From assembly GCA_030549335.1 (NCBI GenBank), contig CM060196.1, forward strand, positions 17,256,501-17,320,500: a DNA stretch of 64,000 nucleotides. Reading direction: 5' to 3'. The position numbers were made by a program, and so were the translations under genes. Positions 24,008 through 36,700 of the stretch are shown here, piece by piece. Every line of letters begins with the position of its first letter. Within the stretch, counting starts at the first letter, position 1. The DNA is from Pontederia crassipes (lineage: Eukaryota; Streptophyta; Magnoliopsida; Commelinales; Pontederiaceae). The notes below the pieces were generated by a model, which had not been told where the DNA came from, ran no database searches, and saw nothing but the letters and a program-made list of their open reading frames with translations.

Positions 24008-24670
24008 GATGGATCACAGACATGTCCTCACACCTAGTCGTTGCTATCAACTACATGATCAGACCAAATGCTATTCGGCCGCGGCCGCGGTGGATGAATG
24101 CGAATATAATCGTCAAAAAATTGCGGGGGACCACGGGAAGACAAATATGAATCAGAAATTTTCCCTCCCTGTGCAAATACATTTCCATTTTGCCCCCGTC
24201 TGGCTCTAATAATTGAACTGGCTGTTGGTAGAAGCAAAAGGCTAACAGTGCTGGTTTCCACAAAAAGACATTAGCAATAAACACATGGTTGCAAGTCTGG
24301 CGGTCCAGTTTGCTTGCGACATACCAGTACATCTTTGCACAGCAAATTAGCTGAAGCATAATCAAGCTATCAACACAATGCAGCTACTTACGTCATGATG
24401 AGGCCAAGATGAAACGCAGTAACTATTCTGCTGAGATAATGAGGTTAAGAGGAAAAGGAAAAAAGGAATTGCTATCCAACATAAGTCATAATGATAATTA
24501 TAGTTTAAGATATATTGACACAATATACCAGAGTCCAAGTAATTGCATAATTAATATGCCCATGACAGCATATTTCATCAATAAAAATTTAAAAAAAGGT
24601 GATGCCGAGGATTCCAGCTGCAAATTTATACCCCAGCGCACCCACCCCACCCCACGCCCCCCAACCCCAA

Positions 24671-24688
24671 CCCCCCCCCCCCCCCCCC
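24671..24688. repeat. 18-base C homopolymer followed by an A-rich run
   Basis: C18 then AAC and A13, preceded by 60 bp of CCCCACC-like DNA (24640-24670). It lies 60-100 bp past the stop codon of the large gene, so within its likely 3' untranslated region (as poly-T then poly-G in the RNA). Confidence 0.9.
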
Positions 24689-24746
24689 AACAAAAAAAAA
24701 AAAAGAGTATTCTGTTCCAATCTGGACAAAAAAACAATAACCGCCT

Positions 24747-27700
24747 TCATTGATTCTTCATAAGTAGATCCAGCAACAATATGCCGTCCTCCTTGGACTG
24801 GCCTATTCTCCAAACCTTGAAGTCATCCGGAAAAAAGCCTTTTGACCTCCAAACGGCCAGCGATTGCAAGTTAAAAGGCCCTTGTTCATTACCTTGAGGA
24901 TCAAGATAATTCCAAACTTTGTCCTCCGGTTCATCCAGAAGAATGATTGGTAGTGGTGATGCTGTCTTGGGACTTGGAACGGCATCATCTTTGATCTCAA
25001 TTACTGTAATGGCCAAATTTGGTTCAATTGGCTCAGGTGGCGCCATCTCTGTAACAGTCTCTGAAACAAAAACAAAAAGAAAAAAAAAAGAGCTCAATAT
25101 TCTAAGCATTCAGAATTACAGTGAACAATGTTTCATTGATTAATGCACATGCAGCAGGTTCTACAAAAATGATTGTGAATAATAAAAAATTTTCAGGACC
25201 AAGTGATTGGATATCTTGACTCCAACATCCGTTTCTCATTTTTTTGCCCACTCCATTTATTCCTTTTTTTGGTTCCTCTTTGCCAATCCTCCCAAACCCA
25301 CACCCCGGTGTCCTCATCATCTTCCTATCATAATCCCATTGGTAGCTCAGCAAGATGCTTCCGTCAATGTAAAAGTTCATATAAACATAAGCTTATTTTG
25401 GATAGCTTTTAGAGTGCAGTAGGATTTTTTTTGACAAAGGAATTAATTCATATTGTTTCTTCCAGATGTTAACAACAATCTTACTATTCTGTTACTTGTT
25501 TATTTTGAGTTAAACAGCATTAAGAAAAACTTAAATAACATCCACAGGTTCAACTGTCAATATTTGCAAACATAATTATGCAAGTCTAATTTGAAGCTGA
25601 CTCAAAATGAGCTAAAGAGAGCCCTGAGCTAAGGTTAAAGACAGAAACTATATGCCTCAAATCAAACAATAGTGATTTTGCTAAAACTAGTTAAAAGAGT
25701 TTTGGTTTCCAAAAGTTTTTGGATAATTTTGCATTTTTCAAAATAATTTTGGACAATTATGGTACAAGGCCCTTGCATACAAGCACACATATGTCTACTG
25801 TATATTGGATAAGACACCAAGAAAGGAAGAGAGTGCATTGATGTTTAAATAAACCTAAGAAAACTTTTTTGTTCTCGCCAAGTATTCATACTTCATTAAG
25901 TTACATCAATCACGACTAGTAAAAACATTAACCAAGCCAGGAACAAAAACTGTATCAACACGGTCCATCAATTATATATTCGGTGATAATGGAAACCTTA
26001 CACCAGTAAACTTTTTTTTTTTTGAGGAGATACACCAGTAAACCATCAGGACCAACCACATATCAGAACAACTGAGCCCAGTAATTGGCAATGCCTAATG
26101 CCAGTTCCATAGGGGCAACAAGTGTATGCCATAATGATCAACACATGTAACAGTAAACAACTCCTCACATAGTCAAACCATTTCCAGCAGGATCTATAAT
26201 GGTCGATTGGTCGTGATAGCCAATATCACATGCCATTTCCCACAAGAACTGAACCGACAGGATCTACAATGGTATATCGTGACAAAATGACACCGCATAC
26301 CAGTTCCCACAAGAACCAAACTGTTAAGTGTGTACAACTCAGTAGAAAAACTATAGCAACCAGGCTCGACTAGTTTATCCAAACTACTATCTAGACAGCC
26401 AATGTGGGTAAACACAATATATGAACTATTACTGCCAGCCTGACCAGTTCATCCAACCAGCCCCCTACCTAGAGCTATCATGAATAATTTACTATAAAGC
26501 ATTAACTACACAGTTCTATAACTAGAGCCTCATCACTTAGATATCAAAATTCGACTTATGACATAAATTTACTTGATCAACTCCCATAAAGTTAAGACTA
26601 TAAGACAATCCAAGTTCTCTTCAAACTCCAACTCTCCACTACAGTTCTGACGACAGTAAAGGAAACACACAAACTCTCGTGAATAGAGCTAAGCTTTATG
26701 CTTTTATAAAATCAAACGCCACTACAGGTCTCACTATGGACCAGAAATAAAAAAAAACCAACATAGATACAAAGACGACATGCAATACAGAGGATTCTTT
26801 ACAAGGTTCTAACACTACCATTGTACACCACTGATGAACAGCTTTCTTTGCACTCAAAAGGCAAGGCCCTGCAGCTCTCTACTTGACCATCAATCTTCAA
26901 TTGTTACTAAAACAGTGAGTGAAAGAAATTGATGAGTAATTGGCTTAAGAGAGAAGATTTCACATGTAGTTCTTAACTGTTTCAATGAATGGTCTTATTC
27001 ATTTCTCTTTTTTTTTTTTTTTGAAACAAGAAAGGACGACTAGCAAGGAGGTAGTCATCCGGGAGTTTCATTTTCATTAATGTAAAAAAGTTACAGCATA
27101 TTTTAGAAAGTAAAGGCAAAATAGGGTAGACAACTCCACCAGATTACTACTTTACCATCTTACAAATACTTTTTCCATTCCAAAAAGATTGCCTTAGAAT
27201 GGTACCCAACATTCTCAGCATAAACATGACCCTCCCAGAAAATGGCGTCATTCCTTTGCAGCCAAATTGCCCAGATATAAGCCAGGGGACGAGCTCTCTG
27301 ACGTCTGCAAATGTACACACATTGATGAAGGCCTCTGCAGCCATTGCAGAAAGACCTCCAAAAAGCTGTCTCTGAAGAAGAATCAATCCATCTGATATCT
27401 GCCACTGCCCAGATCTGGCGGGCCACCGAACACCCAAAGAACAAGTGGGCAGTATCCTCATTCGCTTCTCCACACAAGGCGCGGCGTCAGTGCCACTGGC
27501 CTAGCGTGATCTGTACACCTTAGTCAGGATTCTTTTTCGACGCAGAAACCAAGAGAAAACCTGCACCTTGAGTGGCGCCCTTGACCTCCAGATGACCACT
27601 CAATCATTTTTGAGGGTTAACTACTTAATCTCACTCAAATTGTATGCTCATGAGACTTGTGATATAGCTCTACCCACAATTAATTGCAATGCTCCAAATA

Positions 27701-30700
27701 TGAATGTTGGAAATCCTAGGTTTCAGTTTCTCTGTGTCCCATAGTTATGGGATTTGTTTTGCACATTTCTAATATGTTTGGGGTAGTGGTCTTATATACA
27801 TGTTCCATAAGAAGAAAATAATAAGATTTTTCCTACTACAATTTTCCACATGGTAGCCGAGCCCTAGCTCTATTACGGATTTCTTTGTTTCTGGCCTTTA
27901 TTGTTGTGAAACTTGCAGCCTTCATTTTCAAGGAATAATCTTTGTGCTCTTGAAAATACAGTATTACCTATTAATTGCGGTTCAAGATGTCGAAGATCAA
28001 GGAGACTACAATAACAATTCAGAAGAGATAATTTTAGAATATTCATGCTTCTTATATTGGTTGAAAATACAGTATTACCTATTAATTGTTGTTGTTGTAT
28101 TCATGCTTCTTATAGTGGTCACAACTCATTTTTATAGTGTTGAAAGGAAGGGGAAAGATTAGTCACCACATGAATATAGTTCCCACAAGTAAGAGGATCC
28201 TAACTTTGAAGCATGAGATGAAGAATTATGGCATGATTGTGTAGCTCTATGCGGAAATAAGTGATGCATGTTTACTACTGCAGAGGATATATGAGATGCA
28301 ATGCAACAAACTTATTTTGTAGCTAGAGATGCAAATCACGAATATGCGGTGAAGATGAAATTTAGTCTGCGAACCAAGGAAACAAGACAATTACTAAATC
28401 TGCAAATCATTCGAGTGATTCAAACAAAATGCTGAGATCATGCAGCAACTCTCAAGGAATTCTGGTTGAACAGTTGAATTTACTCCAAAATTTGATCAGT
28501 AAGGATAAAAAAACTCTTGGGATGTCTTGAGTTTCCAGGCTATAATTTACTGGCTCTAATACAATGTGAATAAAGTAAAGGAGAGGTTGATGCTTGAACC
28601 GTATGTTGCACAGATATGGGTACTGGTACGAGATTCGTCATTTTTTTTAAAACGAGAAAGGACGACTAGCAAGATGGTAGTCATCCAAAAGTTCCATTAA
28701 TAGTAGTAGAGATTACAAAAAGTTTGATAGAAAGGCCAATAGACTTCCATACCATGAACAAAAAGACAGCAAAACATCATTCTATATGAAAGATGGCCTC
28801 TGTATTCCATGCATTGTTGAACATCATTGCTCTTGCAACCCACCCTAAATTTGATGTGCTGACTAATTTTTCTAAAAGCTTAAGCCATTAGGAAGAGCAA
28901 CATCATAAATTTTATATTCTTAACACTCCCCCTCATGTGTGGGCTACTGACAACTTTGATTTAGCCCAGCCCGCCACGTGGACAACAAAGAGAGAAAAAT
29001 ACTTCTTTTTAATAAAAGCTTAACGAGGTTTGAACTTCTGACTCTGATACCATGAACAGTTTTTTTTTTAGAAGATACCATGAACAGTTGACAAGAGCCC
29101 ACACCGGTCATCCCATAATATGAGACCCCAATTTTCTAAGGAGGGCACAAATCATCCTTCAGAGATCGCAAGCCCAGAGGCCGCCCCTTGGAGATTCGTC
29201 ATTTTTTAAGGGGTACAGGTGCATATATATATATATATAAACACACACATACATGAGAAGTTATAATTTTCTCAAAAAACATTCGTAATTATTAATCAAC
29301 CAACCCTCAAAAAAATATTAATCAACCAGGAAAATGAATAATTCACATAAAGTGCTGATAATTTGAAAGTTATAGCTTAATGATATTTGTTAGATGGGCC
29401 CAGCAAAGCCCATTTGTATAAAACACACCCAACTAAAATGGAGGCATCTGAAATGAAGGCTGATGGTTCATTAGCTCCATTGCGAGGCTGGTGAAAAAAA
29501 ATGCCACAAGTGAACTGCTTCACCATGAAAAGGATGAAGACTAAAGGGGATCACTGGCATCTAGAAGGTTGTCCTCTGTCTCTCCGGCCATGATGGAGCT
29601 TTTTGAAGATTCCATTGAGAAGTGAGGATCCATAAAGAGCATTTGACAGCAGCATAAATTTTCCTTTCTCAGCTCTTCTTCCTCATTTCTGTGAGCGATG
29701 ACACCGTACCCACAGATACCAATTTGTTAAATAAATTTTATTGAATATCGGTGTGTGGTACCCATGCATACCCGTACCAGGTACATATCCAGTATGGTTA
29801 CTCTGGCCTCAAAGATGTTCCTGTGCATCATAGCTTGAACCACAAATCTATGATGTGATTGCGACAAATCAGACACAAACTTGGAGAAAGGAACAACATT
29901 TGGAGGAGAAAATGGTGATCAACAAAAACTCTCAAATCGTGATGGATTATAGTGTAGTACTGCAAATAGTCTCACCACACTCATGAAGAAGCTTCTTGAG
30001 AAGCCACTGAGCAAACAATGGAGCCAAAGAGGAGGTCAACGAATTTATGGACAAATCCACATTGCTGCATGCACGAAAACAACACTAGAACCACATGAGT
30101 TGAGTGGTCTTAATCAAATTGCGTAGTCCTAATAGTCTTGGAAAATTTGAAGAATCTGTTTGTACTTATTCATAGATGCATTCAGGTGAGTTTAGCAAAG
30201 TTTTGCCAATATTTTGTTCCATGATTAACGATCAATTTGGCGTAAAAAATAAAATAAAAATATTAGGGCAGGTAATGGAAAGAGATTATTTTAATTAGAT
30301 ACTGATTAATAGTTTCATAAACAAGGGATGATATAGAAATATTCTTGTGCTAATACTCACAACAGAATGGGATAGCAGAGATGAAAATTATGATCTTCAT
30401 TGGAAGATCAGAGTTTATTATTTGAAAAAAACTTGCCCACGTTTGGGAAGAATCAAATCTCACTCTTGTTTGCCTTCAAGAGTCTTGAATTTTAAGAGAC
30501 ATGACAAGGAATTGGTCCATGTGCTGTTGGACAGTGATGCGAGAATATAGAGAAAGTATCCAAAATAAAATGTGGATACATGCAGTTAGGCAATCAGCTC
30601 GTACAAGCTGCCATAAATCAAAATAGTGTCCAAAGGGTAAAACATTTACACCCATGATTCATGAAAACCATAGATATATAAATCAAGATGCTAGAAACAA

Positions 30701-33700
30701 ATTCAGAATTAAAGGAATGGGACAATTATAAACATTAAGAATGATAGTGATGCTTACAATTGCGGATTTCAAATAAGAATATGTCAATTGGATCTTCTAA
30801 GCCAGGAGAATCATGGAAATTATGGACCTATTAAATTTAGATCACTATTTTCTTTTAGAAGAGAAATTGATATCACTATTAATATACATCAATCTATCAT
30901 CTGATGCATAACTAATTTTGAGTGCATCATCTGGCAACCTGCCAACTGTTTTACAAGAACAAACATTACAGGAAATGACTCCTAAAATTGAAAGAAAGAA
31001 AAATAAAAGTGCTGCAGCCGGGCGAGACAGGTGGCCGCACACACCCTTCCAGAGGGCAGGAGGAAAGTGAACCTGCCCTCCTTTTTGGCCGACCAGATGC
31101 GGAGGTCCGGGGGGTTGCTGACCTGGTGGGGTTCAGACTTGTGCGCCGCCACCCATATCCACGTCCGGGTGCTCCTCAGCGGCCCTGGCAGTGCACCGGC
31201 CACTGCAAAGATTCTATTTGCTTACACGAGGGGGCATAAGGCAGAGGACAGCTGTGGGTAGAGTTCCACCCGCACGAGGGATGGTCATTGTTTCTTTATG
31301 AAGGTGTTAACATGGAACGTATGCAACCTCGGTGAAGAGGGGAGACGTCGAACTCTCGGCCCCTATGTACACGAGTGGGATGCTGATGTGGTATTCTGCA
31401 GGAGACAAAACTCATGGAGTGTAACTCAAGGATGTGGGAGCAAGTAGGTAGCTCCCAGCTCACCCAGCACATCGCACTCGGGTGGTTGTATCATTGGCTG
31501 GTTGTATCATGTTGGGTCGTTCGGATGGTTGTATCATTGGCTGGCGAGCCGATCTGTTCACCTTGGAGGACTCCTGGATAGCTCGTTTCTCGCTGACCGT
31601 CCACCTGAGACACGGCACAGATGGACGTCTAACCTTCTCTCCTGCGTATATGGTCCTTGTTCGGGGTCCCTCCGGGCTGCCATGTGGGAGGAGCTCACGG
31701 CCGCCTGTAGGCACCTTCCAAACGCCCGATGGCTGATCGGAGGCGATTTCAATGTCATACTTGACATGGAGGATCGTCCCAACATGCGGCTGAGGAGAGA
31801 CATTGGTTCTGAGGAGTTCAGAGATTTCATTGATTCTCAGTCGTTGTCCGACTTCCCGGCGACGAACTATAGATTCGCTTGGCGGAGCACAGAGGCACCT
31901 TCATCCAGACCACGACTTGATAGATTTCTCTGCTCTTTGGAGTTGGTCGAGTCGCACCTGCTTGCGGATGTTCGAGCCATGGACCGACTGTTTTCGGACT
32001 ACACACCCCTTTTGTGGAGGTCCAATGACAGTCTTTCGCTTTGAGTGCTCCTGGCGTTTAGAGGACGACTTCAGACAGATGGTGGCGGAGCACTGGCATA
32101 GTGTGGCAGCCTCGGACTCCGCCATAAGGACTCTTGCCTCCAGGCTTCACAGCTTGAGGGGCTTCCTTTTGGATCGCCATCGAGGCACGGCAAACCGAGG
32201 CATTGGAGGTGATTGCCCAGCTTGATCGGAAGGACTCCCGCCACCTCACGAAGACCGAGGTGGCGCGGCACATACGAGCTTAGGACACCATCCAGTTGGA
32301 GGATAGGAAGGTGGAGATCCAGTGGAGGCAGCGCTCCCGTGAGACTTGGCTTCAGGAGGGAGATGCCAACACTTAGTTCTTTCATCTCTATGCGAGCTCA
32401 TGCCGGCAGAGGAACAGAATTGACCAGATGGAGGTGATGGGGCAGAGGATCATGGGCCACCACCGCATCGGGGTTGCCATCACCTCCTTCCATCGAGACT
32501 TTTCTAGGCGGCGGGGGTCGCCGACTTGGAGGTGGTCTCCCAAGGGTATGCTTGTATTACTGATGATCAGTCTTCCATGTTAGTACAGACCATTTTCGAG
32601 GAGGTCACCGATGCGCTTCGAGACCTCAATGGCGAGGGGTCTCCCGACCTAGATGGCTTTCCAGTTTTCTTTTATAAGGAGTTCTGATCCGTGATGCGTG
32701 AGGATGTCATGGCAGTGATCTAGGAGTTCTCTAGTGGGAATCGGAGCTTTGAGCGCCTGAACCGGTTCTTGCTGATCATACTTCCCAAGCACACCCCAAC
32801 AGAGAGAGTGGAGGATTTCAGGCCGATCGTTTTATCCAACGCCTTCTACCTCTTGGTGGCTCGAGTATTGGCCAATCGGCTCCGAGAGGTGCTCCCTTGC
32901 ATCATTCACCCGGCACAGTCAGCATTCATTCCGACAGTTACACCATAGCTTCAGAGATCATCGCACATTGGAAGCAAAGTAGTCGACGAGCCTTCCTCTA
33001 GAAGGTTGGCTTCTCTAAGGCATATGACTCCTTTCTTTGGTCCTCTTTGCAAGTTAGGGGTTTCCTGCAAGTTAGCGGTGCATCACTACTGCCTCATTCT
33101 TGATCCTAGTCAACAGATTGCGGGGGCCTGGGTGCAACCACAGAGGGGAGTTCGACAGGGGTGCCCCCTCGCACCCATGCTATTTACATTGGCAATTGAT
33201 GGCCTCGTCAGGTGCACTCAGGAGGCATGCCAGGCATGCCACGGTTGGTACCTTTTCTACAATACGCTGATGATATAGTCTTCTTTGTGGAGGGATCGGA
33301 GCAGGAGGCCAAAGGGATGGCCATTCTGGTGGATCTTTTTGGCCCAACGTCGGGTCTCGAGATCAACCATGCCAAATCCTCCTCCATCCCATTTGGCATG
33401 GTCACGGAGGATGCTCTAGGTTGCGCGGCGGCGCTTTGCACACCGGTCGGCGCCTTCCCGATCACTTATTTGGGCCTCCCCCTCTCGGATCGTCTATAGG
33501 TTCTCGGAGGTGGACCCCAGTTATCAAGCATTTGGTGCATAGACTTCAAGGATGGAGCTCACAACTTCTATCGAGTGGTGGTCACCTTATACTGTTCCGT
33601 TCAGTTCTCTCATCCCTCCCGATAAACTTCATGTCAGTTCTTCGGATGCCTGCCCAAGTATTGACTCGGATTGATTTTTTGAGGAGCAGGTTCTTTTGAC

Positions 33701-36700
33701 AGGGGTGTAGTTCTACTCGGCGGGCTCATTTAGTGGCTTGGCAGTGCATATGTAAGCCCATCTCACAGGGTGGATTGGGCATCCGTGACCTACGCACCAC
33801 CATCTGGGCACTCCTTGCCCAATGGATAGGATGGATTATGGTGCCTGAGGACAGTCTATGGAGAGAGGTTTCCTTCACATGTTATGGCCGAAATCTTTCA
33901 TGGAGCTCCAGACCTATCCCACCTCGAAGCGCATCTTCCTTTTGGAGAGGTGTGGCGGCGCTTTTCCCCCTAGTGTGCCCCTTTATGACTTCATCGCTTG
34001 GCTCCGAGGAGTTTTTCTCCTTTTGGTGGCATGATTGGTCACCTAGGGGCTCCTTAGCAGAGTCCTTCCCTCGACTGTGGGCCTTGACACATCCTGATGC
34101 ACTGCGGCTGAGTACTGGTCTAAGAGTGGCGTTCCGAGCACTAGTTCCTAGACTCCCCTTTTTAGTTCTCTCTCTGACCGGCAGTTTTCTAAGTTATTAG
34201 CTTTTCATTAGAGGATTGCCCCCCTCCGTCGGGACCCGGCGCGGGCTGACGGTTGGATATGGATTTCGACTCATTCATGGCACGTAGCCTATATTTGCAC
34301 CATCTTCCAGCTACCACAGAACCTGATGACTTCGGAGCTGATTGCAAACTCATCTAACGTTCTCGAGCGCCGTTGAAAGTCAAGATCTTTGCTTGACTTC
34401 TGCGGCGCGAGCGGATCCTCACCAGAGTATACAGGGCGCAATGGGCACCCCATGCAGATTGGTCCCGCACTTTACGCGGGGAGATGGAGGAGGACGTCGT
34501 TCACTTATTCTTCAGGTGTCGTGTGGCCCGAGAGGTTTGGTCTCAGACATGCATTGTGGACTTCTGGCAGACCTTGAGGGGACTTGGCAGATAGAGACAA
34601 GGCTGGAGAGTTCTATTGGCGACATTTTTGGCTAGTGCCTGGGCCATCTGGCTACAACGCAACCATGTTATTTTTTGTGGGGAGAGATGTCAGGTGGATA
34701 ATATTGTACATCACATCTTTTGCCTTATCCGGGAGTGGGTTTTGAGTAGTTCTTGTACTCTATTCTCTTTTTGCTGCTCTCTTTTGGAGAGCATACCTTA
34801 TGTACAGTGCCTCTTTCTAGTGATATATACATGGATGACAACCAAACTTGGTAGTCATTCTTTTTCCTCTCAAAAAAAAATTTCTTGAAATTCAATGATC
34901 AGAGGTTATACTCCAGTAAAAGATAATCCAGCATAAAGTTTTTTTTGGGGAGGAATCCAGCAAAAAGTTAGATAGGAGATCGTACAAAAAAAATCATGTA
35001 GAGAATCATATGATGGCATTGGACCCTATGTTGCAAAATCATAGACATTGTCAAAACTTAAAATATCTAAAAGTTAGGCCAAGAAAACAATGTGTCACCT
35101 TGAGATGCTTCAAATGTAGATTGGTCAATGGATACTGCTTCATTGCCTGATGTAAGTAGATAAATATGTTTGAGAAAGTAGACTCTCTAATTAACATCTC
35201 AGAATGAACCTTACAGCCAAGTATGCCTGACCTTCAGATCCAGCTACAACAGCATTATCAACGTGGGGAACTTCATTTCCTACAATATGACGCGATAGTT
35301 AAATATTCATTGCCTACTAAAAGTAGATAAATATGTAGCAGAAAGTAGCCTGTGTAATATTTGTATTAGCATATAATCATATATGCCTAACCTTCAGCTC
35401 CAACAAGCAGAGTGTTCTCAACATTGGAACCTTCGTTTTCTGCAATATGATCCAAGTGTGATATATATGGTTGCATTTTTCAATATTTTACACATTATGC
35501 AAACACTTAAATGTTGTAAGTATGCTAGCCATATCAGTGGTATCACAATTTACATTTGCCTATGTTTGGCTAGCTTAATACTTTAAAAAAATTCAGTTAA
35601 CTTAATGACCCAAGTTTTCTCTGATATTAGCTCTAAATATACTCTTCCGTTGTCAAATATTGAGCTGCAACTATGTTATAAATGCAAACTAGGTCTTCTC
35701 CAGAAAATTTGCATTTCTAAAAAGATCAATAGAAACATTTCGACATCAGATATTTTCTTCCCAGTTTTATCAAATATCTCCAAATATTGGTTTGGGACAT
35801 AAACATACAAGAATGTCTACATAAAAGCGGATGTAAAATTTTAAACTTTATTTTTCTTTGGCCTACATCAAGGATCAGCTTTAACCTCGTATCTATTTAA
35901 CTTAGTTATCGATGCTATAACCGAGAGTATCACAGAGGAGGTACCTAAGTGCATGCTATTTGCGGATGATATAGTACTTTTAGCGGATTCAAGAGAAGAG
36001 ATTAATACAAAATTGAAAATATGGAGAAATACGTTGGAGTCAAAGGGTTTTCGTTTAAGTAGGAATAAAACAGAATATATGCATAGCAATTTCACAAATA
36101 AACAACTTAGAGACGATTTGAAAGTTAGGCTAGGGGAGGATATAATTCCTCAAGTGACAAAGTTTAAATATTTAGGATCAATTGTAAGACAAGATGGTGA
36201 GATTGATGACGATGTTAATCATAGAATTCAAGCTGGTTAGTGTAAGTGGAGGAAAGCCACTGGAGTTCTTTATGATATAAAAGTACCCAATAAAGTTAAG
36301 GGAAAATTCTATCGTACTGCTATAAGGCAAGCAGTGTTATATGGTAGTGAATGTTGGGCTATGAAGGGACGGGCAGCTGAAATAAGGATGTTGAGATGGA
36401 TGTGTGGTCATACAAGATTAGATAAGATTAGGAATGACCATATACGTGAACGAGTCGGAGTGGCTCCTATTAGTGAGAAAATGGTAGAGAATCGTTTGAG
36501 ATGGTTTGATCATGTTCAGAGAAGACCATTAGATGCGCCAGTAAGAAGAGTAGATCAAATAATCTGGAATCCGATTAAAAGGGGAGAGGGAGGCCAAGGC
36601 GGACACTTGGCGAACTAATAGAGCAAGATCTATTGGTGAATAATATACCGAAAGGTTTGGTTACTAATAGAGCGGAATGGCGTCGTATGATCCATGTAGC

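Noticed and set aside
30840-30960. Possible extra exon of the large gene ([17 protein letters not shown])
   Set aside because: The acceptor is good, but the only donors are weak and either break the phase or extend into AT-rich sequence; the gene model is in frame without it.
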